The notes beneath the pieces are model-generated. The model did no database searches and was not told the origin of the DNA. It saw nothing but the letters and a program-made list of their open reading frames with translations. A DNA stretch of 64,000 nt from Rhodanobacter sp. DHB23 (GTDB lineage: Bacteria > Pseudomonadota > Gammaproteobacteria > Xanthomonadales > Rhodanobacteraceae): NCBI RefSeq assembly GCF_014842975.1, contig NZ_JACYXK010000026.1, positions 248,001-312,000 of the forward strand, read 5' to 3'. Positions 45,590-53,945 of the stretch are shown here, one piece after another (within the stretch, counting starts at the first letter, position 1; the number at the start of each line of letters is the position of its first letter). A program made the translations under genes and the position numbers.

Positions 45590-47401
45590 ATGCCCAGCAA
45601 CAAATTGACCTGGATTGCCGCGACCGCCGTGATTCTCGTCGTGGCCATCGTCTACTGGCCCGTCTTGCATGCCCAGTTCATCTGGGACGACCTGATCGAC
45701 TTCCAGCAACACGCATGGCTGAGCCAGGGCGACGAATGGAAGCACTACGTCCTGCGCGGCTTCAACTACTGGACGAACTATTTCCGGCCGCTGGTGGTCG
45801 GGCTCTTCACCCTGCAGGTGCGCCTGTTCGATACCGCCCCCGGCCCCATGCATGCTGTATCCTTGGCATTGCACCTGGTCGACACGCTGCTGGTGGGCAT
45901 CCTGTCATGGCGACTGATGCCGCGGACCGATGCACGCGGGCCAGCGTGGCTGCCGGCCTGCGTCATGCTTTTCTACGGCCTGCACCCGGTGCTGGTCGAG
46001 TCCGTGGCATGGATAGGCTGCCAGTTCGACCAGGTCGTCACCTTGCTGACCCTGTGCGGGCTGCTTGTCTGCACCACACACATGCGACGCGCGCTGCGTG
46101 CGGCCATTCTTGCTGTGCTGTTCTTCCTGGCGGCATGCTCCAAGGAGTCGGCGATCGCGTTCCCACTGGTCGTGGTCGTCCTCGATTGGCTGCTGGCATT
46201 CGGCGATCGCCAGGCCGGCGACGACAACCTGCCCACGAGCGATGCCGTGCGCCTGCTGCTCAAGCGGCAGTGGCCAACATATGCGGCGATGCTCGCAGCC
46301 GGCATCGCCTATCTGGGCTTCCGCCACTGGGCCCTTGGCCAGACCACCAACCCTTTCTCCGGCCACACCGCTTCCGTGTTCGCCAGGCTGCAGGAAGTCT
46401 GCTTCCTGTACCTGCACTATTGGCGAACCGTGTTCTGGCCGATGTCGGGCATGGGCCCGATCCATCCTGTCGACGCGTCGATGTTCGGCGCGGCATCGGC
46501 GGCGGCGCTGCTGACCGATGCGGCCGCGATCTGCATCGTCGCGTTTGGCCTCCATTCCACCCTGCGCAAGGCCTCGGTGCTTGGCGCGATCATCATGATC
46601 GTGACCGTGACCTTGTTGCCCGTGCTGCACATCGCCTCGACGAACTTCGACAGCAGCCTCTATCACGAACGCTATGTCATGACGGGACTGGCGGTCGCCT
46701 TCGCCCTGCTGCCCAGGCTGCTGATGCAAAAGCCCGCCCCCGTGCGCCTGCCGCGACTTGGGCGCCCGCTGCTTGTCGCGGTTGGGGCCTTCTGGCTGCT
46801 CGTCGCCGTGTTCAACATACGGACCACGCTTCCGTTGTGGGCGAACAACATCAACCTGTGGCGCTGGGCCGCGGCCACGTACCCGACATCCATCGGCGCC
46901 AAGAGCAACCTGCTGAGCGCCTATATCGACGCCAACGATTATGCGGACGGCAACGCACTGGTCGACCAGCTGCAATCCGGGCACGTGTCCTGCGACTATT
47001 GCATGTTGAATGCGGCGACCCTCGCCCTTGCCGAACACGCGCCGGAGCGTGCCGCCAAGGCGCTTGAAGTCGTGAAAAACATCCCAGGGCTCGCGACCAA
47101 CAAAGAATTGCTCCAGATTTATCTCGTCCTGACAGGTCAGATGCTGATTCAACAGGGCCACTTCAATGACGCGGAAATGGTTCTCAGATCTGCGGTCAAT
47201 CTGGATCCGATCGAACCCCTAGCGCGGGTTTGGCTTGCTGTGGCACTCGCACAACAAGGAAAAAAAGACCAGGCCATCGCGGAAGGGACAGTCGCCAAGC
47301 AGCTGCTTGCTCCAAGTGACCGTCGTGGGGCACAGACGATACTCGCCCATGTGTTGCAGGAAGAGACCGACTCCACAGGCTCGCCGCCGCCTGCAAAATG
47401 A
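45590..47401 (+). CDS. TMTC-like GT-C membrane protein with C-terminal repeat domain (copy 1)
   Basis: A 603-residue protein with about ten membrane helices (1-420) and a soluble C-terminal helical-repeat region (about 440-600) resembling TPRs. It follows the plan of TMTC O-mannosyltransferases: FIWDDL (Asp33-Asp34) in the first outer loop, the YFRPLVVGLFTLQVRLF motif, LHLVDTLLVGIL, LFYGLHPVLVESVAWIGCQF, ACSKESAIAFPL and SSLYHERYVMTGLA. Such enzymes transfer a sugar from a lipid-phosphate to Ser/Thr of exported proteins. ATG 45590 matches the start of its paralogue at 47519; sequence upstream is not shared. The GC content falls in the last 300 bases. Confidence 0.78.
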   Translation: MPSNKLTWIAATAVILVVAIVYWPVLHAQFIWDDLIDFQQHAWLSQGDEWKHYVLRGFNYWTNYFRPLVVGLFTLQVRLFDTAPGPMHAVSLALHLVDTLLVGILSWRLMPRTDARGPAWLPACVMLFYGLHPVLVESVAWIGCQFDQVVTLLTLCGLLVCTTHMRRALRAAILAVLFFLAACSKESAIAFPLVVVVLDWLLAFGDRQAGDDNLPTSDAVRLLLKRQWPTYAAMLAAGIAYLGFRHWALGQTTNPFSGHTASVFARLQEVCFLYLHYWRTVFWPMSGMGPIHPVDASMFGAASAAALLTDAAAICIVAFGLHSTLRKASVLGAIIMIVTVTLLPVLHIASTNFDSSLYHERYVMTGLAVAFALLPRLLMQKPAPVRLPRLGRPLLVAVGAFWLLVAVFNIRTTLPLWANNINLWRWAAATYPTSIGAKSNLLSAYIDANDYADGNALVDQLQSGHVSCDYCMLNAATLALAEHAPERAAKALEVVKNIPGLATNKELLQIYLVLTGQMLIQQGHFNDAEMVLRSAVNLDPIEPLARVWLAVALAQQGKKDQAIAEGTVAKQLLAPSDRRGAQTILAHVLQEETDSTGSPPPAK

Positions 47402-47518
47402 ACCACCACGCTGAGCCGTGACTGATCGATACATCGTCAACCTCACCTTGTGCAAGCATCGATCTTTGTCGGCATGCACACCTGCACGCACCACGCACAA
47501 CCAACCATCACGAGCCAC

Positions 47519-49336
47519 ATGATGTACAGCAACAAACTGACCTGGGTCGTCGCATCGGCAGTCATCCTCGTGGTGGCCCTCGTCTATTGGCCCGTCGTGC
47601 ATGCCAACTTCGTCTGGATCGACTGGACCGATTTCCACGACCGCAACTGGCTGCGCGAAGGTGACTACTGGAAGCACTTCATCTTCCGTGACTTCAATGG
47701 CTGGACGAATTATTTCCGTCCGCTGGTGGTCGGGTTCTTCACCCTGCAGGTCCGGCTGTTCAACACCATGCCGGGGCCGATGCACGCCGTCTCGCTGTGC
47801 CTGCACCTGGCCAATACCCTGCTGGTGGGCGTACTTGCCTGGCGCCATGCAGATGCATGGACAAGCAGGCCGAAGCGGCTATGCCTGCTCGGCGTCGTCA
47901 TGCTGCTTTATGGCTTGCACCCCGTCCTGATCGAACCGGTCGCCTGGATCGGATGCCAGTTCGAGTTGCTGGTGACGATGTTCACCCTGCTGAGCCTGCT
48001 GGCCAGCCTCAGTATCCGGAACAGCCTCGCTCGGGCCGCGGTACTTGCCTTGCTGTTCTTCCTTGCCGCATGCACCAAGGAATCGGCGGTATCGCTGCCC
48101 CTGATCGTGGTCGCCTTCGACTGGCTCCATCTGCCTCCGAGAAGCGGGACGACACCGCGCGCATCGATCCGCCACCTGTTGAACCGCAACTGGCCGACCT
48201 ATGCCGCCATCCTCCTGGCCGGCATCGCCTATCTGGTGCTGCGGCACTGGGCGCTTGGCAGTATCGTCAATCCGTTCCCGCCCACCACATCCTCCGCATT
48301 CGCGCGCCTGCAGGAAGTCTGTTTCCTCTACCTGCACTACTGGCGGACCCTGGCGTGGCCGATGTCCGGCATGAATCCAATCCATCTGGTCGACACCGCC
48401 CGGTTCAACGCCGCCAACCTCCCCTCCGTACTGACCGACCTGGCCTCCACCGGCATGATCCTGGCAGGCCTCATCCTCGCGCTGCGACGCCGTTCCGCAC
48501 TTGGCGTCATGGTGCTCGCCGTGACGGCCGCGCTGCTACCGGTGCTGCACGTCGCCTCGATGGACTTCGATCCCAGCCTTTACCACGAGCGCTACGCGAT
48601 GACCGCACTGGCCATCGCCTGTATCCTGCTTCCGCGCATTCGGCCACACCTGCCCGATGGCGGCGGCGCCAGGAAACTTGCCGCGCAGCTGCTGGGCGTG
48701 GTCCTGCTGTTCTGGCTGGCCTTCGCCGTCGCCAACATCCGCGCCACCCTGCCCCTTTGGGCGAACAACATGAACCTCTGGCGCTGGGTCCTCGTGGAGA
48801 ACCCGAGATCCGTTGACGCGATGAACAACCTGCTCAGCGCCTACATCGACGCCAGGGACTACCCGCAGGCACGCACCTTGATTGATCGCGTGCAATCCCA
48901 GCAGCTGGATTGCGTCAACTGCATGCTGAACGCCGCCATCCTGGCCATAGCGGAGCAGGACCCGGCGCGGGCATCAGCTGCGCTGGAAATCGTGCGGCAT
49001 TCCAGGAAGCTGACTTACGACAAGGACCTGTATCACCTGTACCTGCTTGCCACGGGCCGTGTACTTATCATGCAAGGCCAGCTGGACGACGCCGTGCAAG
49101 TGCTTCGCGTCGCAAAAGTTATGGCCCCATACGATCCGCAGCCACAACTGTGGTTGGCCATGGCGCTGGCATTGCAGGGAAAGCAGGCCGAGGCTCTTGC
49201 CGAGGGCCAGCCTGCGATAGCCGCATCGGCATTGACGCCAGAGGAGCGAACCCGGCTGAGCGCGATGCTTGATGCTGCCGTCGCCTCGGGCCTTAAATCG
49301 GCACGAAGGCCGGCCCAGGCTCCGGCAAAGCGATGA
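47519..49336 (+). CDS. TMTC-like GT-C membrane protein with C-terminal repeat domain (copy 2)
   Basis: A 605-residue close paralogue of the gene just upstream: SNKLTW start, YFRPLVVGFFTLQVRLF, LLYGLHPVLIEPVAWIGCQF, ACTKESAVSLPL, SLYHERYAMTALA and an equivalent helical-repeat C-terminus all line up. One striking change is in the first loop, where the usual Asp-Asp pair is Ile-Asp (FVWIDW, Ile34-Asp35); this pair is thought to be catalytic in the family, so activity may be altered. It arose by tandem duplication; the gap between copies is 117 bases. Start at either of two adjacent ATG codons (47519 or 47522). Confidence 0.78.
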   Translation: MMYSNKLTWVVASAVILVVALVYWPVVHANFVWIDWTDFHDRNWLREGDYWKHFIFRDFNGWTNYFRPLVVGFFTLQVRLFNTMPGPMHAVSLCLHLANTLLVGVLAWRHADAWTSRPKRLCLLGVVMLLYGLHPVLIEPVAWIGCQFELLVTMFTLLSLLASLSIRNSLARAAVLALLFFLAACTKESAVSLPLIVVAFDWLHLPPRSGTTPRASIRHLLNRNWPTYAAILLAGIAYLVLRHWALGSIVNPFPPTTSSAFARLQEVCFLYLHYWRTLAWPMSGMNPIHLVDTARFNAANLPSVLTDLASTGMILAGLILALRRRSALGVMVLAVTAALLPVLHVASMDFDPSLYHERYAMTALAIACILLPRIRPHLPDGGGARKLAAQLLGVVLLFWLAFAVANIRATLPLWANNMNLWRWVLVENPRSVDAMNNLLSAYIDARDYPQARTLIDRVQSQQLDCVNCMLNAAILAIAEQDPARASAALEIVRHSRKLTYDKDLYHLYLLATGRVLIMQGQLDDAVQVLRVAKVMAPYDPQPQLWLAMALALQGKQAEALAEGQPAIAASALTPEERTRLSAMLDAAVASGLKSARRPAQAPAKR

Positions 49337-49451
49337 GATGGCACACTGGTGTCCGGAATCTTCGATGTCCCGGTTCGCGGACTCCAGTCACCGCCGGCTT
49401 TCGCCTCGATCAACGAAGCCTGGCGACTTGAATTCGCGTAGATCCGCACGG

Positions 49452-49620
49452 GTGAATCCCTCTCCCCTCGGACGCGGGGAGGGGCCAAGGATGGCCCTGC
49501 TTTGAGGAGCGAGGAAGAGGGTGCCGACAGGCGAGAGAGGGTTCGGGCGGCGCGGAATGTCGAGGCTAGTCCGAACCCTCACCCCCAGCCCCTCTCCCGG
49601 AGGGAGAGGGGAGAAGACCA
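49452..49620. repeat. Long GC-rich intergenic repeat upstream of the pilin genes
   Basis: The 381-base gap between copy 2 and the accessory gene holds no gene. It contains a GAATCCCTCTCCCCTCGGAC-type left arm, a central GAGAGGGTTCGGGC / CCGAACCCTCACCCCC inverted pair and a right arm CCCCTCTCCCGGAGGGAGAG. The structure resembles a MITE-like dispersed element. Confidence 0.7.
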
Positions 49621-49717
49621 CTGGCGAAATATCCTGGACAGCTAGCGTGAGATGACAGGAAAGACTGCAGCACGTTCGACCGCGTCATTTCGATATCCCT
49701 TCAGACGGAGCCACCCC

Positions 49718-50461
49718 GTGTCACGCTGGAAAGCCGCAGCAACCCATCTGGCAATCAGTCTCGCCCTCGGCACGGTCACCGGCGCCGTCCTGTATTTCCT
49801 GTGGTTCCCCCAACCCTATTTCATCGCCGCAGGCGCCAGCCGGCTGATGCTGGTGCTGATGGGGGTGGACGTCTGCATCGGCCCATTGCTGACCTTGCTC
49901 GCGGCCAACCCGCGCAAGCCAAAAAGGCTGCTCAAGCTGGATCTCGCCATCATCGCCACGCTGCAGGCCCTGGCATTCGGCTATGGCATCCATGCCATTG
50001 CGACCACACGCCCTGTCTTTGTCGTCGCCGAATCGGACCGCTTCATCCTGGTGTCCGCCGACGAAATCAGCGATGCCGACCTGGCACAGGCCAGGCAACC
50101 GGCCTTCCGTTCACTCTCGTGGACCGGCCCGTTGCTGGTGGGCGCCATTCCACCGAGTGGAAACGAGGCAGGCACGCTTGCATTGCACGTAATCGAGGGG
50201 GGCAAGGACATCGACCGGCTGCCCCGATACTACGTACCTTACGATCACGTCACCGGAAGATTCATGCGCCACGCCAGGACCCTGGGCCAGCTCGACAAGG
50301 CCACGGCGGATCAGCGCCGACGGCTCGAAAGGCTTCAGGCGAAAATCGGGGCGGATCCGCTGCTGGCGCTCCCGCTGCAACGCGGCGACAAGGATTTCAC
50401 GGTCATCCTGTCGCCACGAACAAAAAAGCCCCTGGAGGTTCTGGCGCTCAACTCCTGGTAG
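49718..50461 (+). CDS. TfpX/TfpZ family type IV pilin accessory protein
   Basis: A 247-residue protein starting (V/M)SRWKAAATHLAISLALGTV. Three or four N-terminal membrane segments follow (about 8-30, 42-62, 75-95). GVDVCIGPLLTLLAANPRKP and LLKLDLAIIATLQALAFGYG match the TfpX/TfpZ family, known from Pseudomonas aeruginosa pilin gene clusters, where the accessory gene sits beside pilA and affects pilin assembly. The remaining 150 residues form a periplasmic domain. GTG 49718 is preferred because GGAG (49707-49710) is seven bases upstream and the family starts here. It is followed by pilA1 after 168 bases. The exact role is unproved. Confidence 0.85.
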   Translation: MSRWKAAATHLAISLALGTVTGAVLYFLWFPQPYFIAAGASRLMLVLMGVDVCIGPLLTLLAANPRKPKRLLKLDLAIIATLQALAFGYGIHAIATTRPVFVVAESDRFILVSADEISDADLAQARQPAFRSLSWTGPLLVGAIPPSGNEAGTLALHVIEGGKDIDRLPRYYVPYDHVTGRFMRHARTLGQLDKATADQRRRLERLQAKIGADPLLALPLQRGDKDFTVILSPRTKKPLEVLALNSW

Positions 50462-50582
50462 CCGATGCAATCGCACAGCATGCGGGCGACCGCCATGGCT
50501 CCGTGACCCGCATCGCACTTTCGAGTATGGCCGGCCTTCCCAGCCCTTGGCAACAGGAGCATGCAGCCCTGGCCCCAACGCT

Positions 50583-50597
50583 TGGTACGGAACGTGC
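50583..50597 (+). promoter_or_regulatory. Candidate sigma-54 promoter of pilA1
   Basis: TGGTACGGAACGTGC has GG and GC exactly eleven bases apart as in the sigma-54 consensus TGGCACGN4TTGC, with two mismatches. Transcription would begin near 50609, about 20 bases before ATG 50630. Type IV pilin genes are commonly RpoN-dependent. Confidence 0.65.
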
Positions 50598-50629
50598 CTG
50601 TCCCGGGAATCCACAGGGGGATCCACACC

Positions 50630-51082
50630 ATGCCGCACCAGCACCGTTCCGCCGGTTTCACCTTGATCGAGTTGATGATCGTCGTGGCCATCATTGCCAT
50701 CCTCGCCGCGATCGCCATTCCCGCCTACCAGGACTACCTGATACGTGCCCAGGTCAGCGAAGGCATCACCCTGGCAGATGGCGCCAAGGCCTCCGTGTGG
50801 GACTTCTTCTCCACGACGGGGCGGTTCCCGCCGGACAACCAGTCCGCCGGCCTGCCCGTGAGTGCGTCGATCAGCGGCAAGTACGTGGGCGGAGTCAGCA
50901 TCAGCAATGGCCTGATCACCGCCACGCTCGACGGCCCCTCGGCGAACACCAAGATCGCTGGCGATACCGTCATGCTGTCGCCCAGCGACGGTGGCGGCTC
51001 CATCAACTGGACCTGCGCCCCCACATCGCAGCCAGCCACCATGGTGCCTGCCAAGTACCTGCCCACGGTCTGCCGCAAGTAG
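50630..51082 (+). CDS. Type IV pilin, copy 1
   Basis: A 150-residue prepilin. The leader MPHQHRSAG ends with Gly; cleavage by PilD before Phe gives [20 protein letters not shown] with the conserved Glu5, followed by [16 protein letters not shown]. The C-terminal part has the usual disulfide pair (Cys in NWTCAPT and Cys near the end in TVCRK) and a DNQSAGLP block. Ribosome-binding AGGGGG (50616-50621) precedes ATG 50630. It differs from the second pilin most in the central and C-terminal regions and ends in Lys. It is a major or minor type IVa pilin; which is unclear. Confidence 0.93.
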   Translation: MPHQHRSAGFTLIELMIVVAIIAILAAIAIPAYQDYLIRAQVSEGITLADGAKASVWDFFSTTGRFPPDNQSAGLPVSASISGKYVGGVSISNGLITATLDGPSANTKIAGDTVMLSPSDGGGSINWTCAPTSQPATMVPAKYLPTVCRK

Positions 51083-51279
51083 GCCAGGTGGTGCGCCAAT
51101 TCGGCCAGGCAGCCTGACCGCCAACGTCACTTCCTGCCCTTGAATGGCGAGTCGCAAGATCTCCCACCCGGCGCCATCACCACCCGAGATCGCAGCCCGT
51201 GGCAGACCTTGTGGACTTTCGTGATCGTCGGCACAATCACTGAACCCATGTTCATGCGGCAATAGACCTGCAGAAGACG

Positions 51280-51294
51280 TGGCATGCAAGCTGC
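51280..51294 (+). promoter_or_regulatory. Candidate sigma-54 promoter of pilA2
   Basis: TGGCATGCAAGCTGC matches the sigma-54 consensus TGGCACGN4TTGC at 9 of 11 fixed positions with exact spacing. The predicted start is near 51306, giving a leader of about 115 bases to ATG 51420. The 337-base gap between the two pilin genes holds no gene. Confidence 0.7.
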
Positions 51295-51419
51295 TTGAAT
51301 CTGCCATGAGCTTCCTGGTCGTCATCGACTGCCAGCGTGGATCCGATCCTGCCTAGGGGGAATCGGGGTGGGGGCTCAGGGGGCATCGCACGGTTAGCTA
51401 ACCAAACAGAGGAACCACC

Positions 51420-51863
51420 ATGAAGAACATGCAGAAAGGCTTCACCCTGATCGAACTGATGATCGTCGTGGCGATCATCGCCATCCTCGCCGCCATCGCC
51501 ATCCCGGCCTACCAGGACTACCTGATCCGTTCGCAGGTGTCCGAGGGCGCCGTGCTCAGTGATGGCGCCAAGACTGCCGTGTCCGAGTTCTTTGCAAACC
51601 ATGGCAATTTCCCGACAAACAATCAGTCGGCGGGCCTGCCGACGGCAGGTTCTATCAGCGGCAAGTACGTGGGCTCGATCACCGTCGCGAGCGGCGTGAT
51701 CACCGCAGACATGGATGGCCCGAGCGTGAACACCAAAGTGTCCGGGGAAACCTTCGTGCTGTCCCCGATCGACAACGGCGGTTCCACGAACTGGACCTGC
51801 CAGAGCTCGGCTCATGCACCGACGGTTCCTGCCAAGTACCTGCCGTCGTCCTGCCACAGCTAA
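51420..51863 (+). CDS. Type IV pilin, copy 2
   Basis: A 147-residue prepilin with the very short leader MKNMQKG, cleaved before [20 protein letters not shown]. It shares [15 protein letters not shown], the SAGLP block and the ISGKYVG segment with the upstream pilin, so the two are paralogues. The disulfide loop is Cys (NWTCQSS) to Cys (PSSCHS), and the protein ends with Ser, the position glycosylated in some P. aeruginosa pilins. GAGGAACC precedes the ATG. A strong terminator follows, so it is probably the main, separately transcribed pilin. Confidence 0.95.
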   Translation: MKNMQKGFTLIELMIVVAIIAILAAIAIPAYQDYLIRSQVSEGAVLSDGAKTAVSEFFANHGNFPTNNQSAGLPTAGSISGKYVGSITVASGVITADMDGPSVNTKVSGETFVLSPIDNGGSTNWTCQSSAHAPTVPAKYLPSSCHS

Positions 51864-51883
51864 GCTCCATCGCTATACTCTCC

Positions 51884-51915
51884 GGAAGGGCCGCCTCGTG
51901 CGGCCCTTCCTTTTT
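51884..51915 (+). terminator. Rho-independent terminator after pilA2
   Basis: A perfect 11-bp stem GGAAGGGCCGC / GCGGCCCTTCC with a five-base loop, followed by TTTTT, 20 bases after the stop codon. It would largely separate pilin transcription from the downstream TMTC-like genes. Confidence 0.9.
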
Positions 51916-51932
51916 CGGGGTGCACCTGCCGC

Positions 51933-53945
51933 ATGCAAAGAATTCGGGCCTCCCTGCCATTTCTGGCATTCGCACTGCTGGCGGTGCTGGCTTGGCTCGC
52001 CTACCTGCCCGGCCTGCACGGCAACTTCCTGTTCGACGATTTCGCGAACCTGCCCACCCTCGGCACCCAGGGCCGCATCGACAACTGGCCCGCGTTCTGG
52101 CGATACATCACGGCGGGCAAGAACGATCCGCTCGGCCGCCCCCTGACCCTGCTGACCTTCCTGCTCGACGCCCGCGACTGGCCGGCCGATCCCTACCCGT
52201 TCAAGCGCACCAACCTGATCCTGCACCTGTTGAACGGCGCACTGCTGTACGCCTTGCTGGCCAAACTGGGGCAAGGCCTGAAGGTTGCTGCCAGGCCGGC
52301 CAGGATCGCAGCCCTGTTCGGTTGCGCGATGTGGCTGCTGCACCCGCTGCTGGTCTCGACCACCCTGTACATCGTGCAGCGCGAGGCCATGCTGTCGGCC
52401 ACCTGCGTCATGGCCGGGCTGCTGTTCTGGATGCACGGCCGGGCACTGCTGGCGACCGGCAATCAACGGCGCGGTCTGTGCGTCGCCATCCTCGGACTCG
52501 GCGGCTTCACCTTGCTTGCCGCATTGGCCAAGGCCAACGGGATATTGCTGCCCTTCTACGCCTTGCTGATCGAAACCATCGTGCTGGCGCCACGATGGCC
52601 ATTGCCTGCACTGACGACACGACGCGCCTACCGCGTCGTCCTGTGGGTGTTTGCCTTCATCCCATGCATCGCAATCCTCGGCTATCTGGTACGGAGTGGA
52701 TGGCAGGGCATGCTTGCCGGCGGCCCGATTGGTGTCCGCACCTGGAGCATGGGGCAGCGCCTGCTGACCGAACCGCGCGTGCTGTTCGACTACCTGCAAT
52801 TGCTGTGGATGCCCCGCCCCTTCTCCAGTGGGCTGTTCAACGACCAATACCTTGCCTCGACCTCACTGCTGCACCCGGCCACGACGCTGCCGGCCATGCT
52901 GGGCGTATTCCTGCTTGCCGGCCTGGCTTGGCGGTTCCGTCGACGCCATCCGGCCCTGGCACTGGCCATACTGTTCTATTTCGCCGGCCAATTGCTCGAA
53001 TCCACTTCCGTCGCGCTGGAGCTCTACTTCGAGCATCGCAATTACACCCCGGCGCTGCTGATGTTCTGGCCGCTAGGGCTCTGGTTGTCGGCGGGCGACA
53101 ACCTGAAACTGGTCAGGCGCAGCTTGATGACACTGCTGCCCCTCGCACTGGCTTGGATGACCCATGCGCGCGCCGAGTTGTGGGGCAACGTGCAGACGCA
53201 GGCGATCCTGTGGGCGCGGATCAACCCCGAATCGCCACGCGCCCAGGCTAATGCCGCGGACATCGAGATGCAGACCGGACATCTCCCGGACGCATCACGC
53301 CGACTGCAGGCATTGCTGGCCGCACAGCCAGCCCAGGCACAGCTCGCCTTCAACCTGATCAACGTGCATTGCCGGATGGGCAGGCTGGCTCCGGGCGATG
53401 ACAAGGCCCTGGTCGGGGCCATGCGGCATACATCCGTCGTGGGCCCACTGCTGATCAGATGGTTCGGGCAGGTCCTGCCTCTTGCCGTGTCGGGACAGTG
53501 CCCCGGATTGACCGTCGCCGTGCTGGAACAGGTGCTCGATGCCGGCCAGAACAACACGCACCTGTCCGCCCCTGGCACGCAGCAGGACCTGCTTTACCTG
53601 CGCGGCCTTGTCGCGCTCGCCATGCAGCAACCCACCGAGGCAACCAGCGATTTCGTGCATGGGCTGGATCTGCAGCCAAAGCCCGAGATGGCATTGCAGG
53701 GCGCCGCCGCGCTGGGAGCCGCCGGCTATCCCGCGGAAGGCCTTCGCCTGCTGGACCACTACCAGCAGATGCCGCATGAAGCGCCGGCCGCGCCCGGCAT
53801 GCCGGCACTGCACGAATGGGTGCTTGCCCGCCAGAATTACTGGCCGCACGAGATCGCCTACCTGCGCCTGCAGCTGGAAGCCGACGCAGAGGCAAAGGGC
53901 ATCGCTCCCGCGCATCCAGCCACCCATCAGGACACCTCACATTGA
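51933..53945 (+). CDS. TMTC-like GT-C membrane protein (copy 3)
   Basis: A 670-residue protein: about ten membrane helices to residue 400, then a helical repeat region (RINPESPRAQANAADIEMQT and later AMQQPTEATSDFVHGLDLQP). TMTC-like motifs are LHGNFLFDDFANL (Asp35-Asp36), GRPLTLLTFLLDA, NLILHLLNGALLYALL, WLLHPLLVSTTLYIVQREAM and YFEHRNYTPALLMFWPL. The usual Lys-Glu-(Ser/Thr) motif is KANGILLPF here, losing the Glu. It begins 17 bases beyond the pilA2 terminator; its stop overlaps the next gene start by one base (TGATG). Confidence 0.78.
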   Translation: MQRIRASLPFLAFALLAVLAWLAYLPGLHGNFLFDDFANLPTLGTQGRIDNWPAFWRYITAGKNDPLGRPLTLLTFLLDARDWPADPYPFKRTNLILHLLNGALLYALLAKLGQGLKVAARPARIAALFGCAMWLLHPLLVSTTLYIVQREAMLSATCVMAGLLFWMHGRALLATGNQRRGLCVAILGLGGFTLLAALAKANGILLPFYALLIETIVLAPRWPLPALTTRRAYRVVLWVFAFIPCIAILGYLVRSGWQGMLAGGPIGVRTWSMGQRLLTEPRVLFDYLQLLWMPRPFSSGLFNDQYLASTSLLHPATTLPAMLGVFLLAGLAWRFRRRHPALALAILFYFAGQLLESTSVALELYFEHRNYTPALLMFWPLGLWLSAGDNLKLVRRSLMTLLPLALAWMTHARAELWGNVQTQAILWARINPESPRAQANAADIEMQTGHLPDASRRLQALLAAQPAQAQLAFNLINVHCRMGRLAPGDDKALVGAMRHTSVVGPLLIRWFGQVLPLAVSGQCPGLTVAVLEQVLDAGQNNTHLSAPGTQQDLLYLRGLVALAMQQPTEATSDFVHGLDLQPKPEMALQGAAALGAAGYPAEGLRLLDHYQQMPHEAPAAPGMPALHEWVLARQNYWPHEIAYLRLQLEADAEAKGIAPAHPATHQDTSH

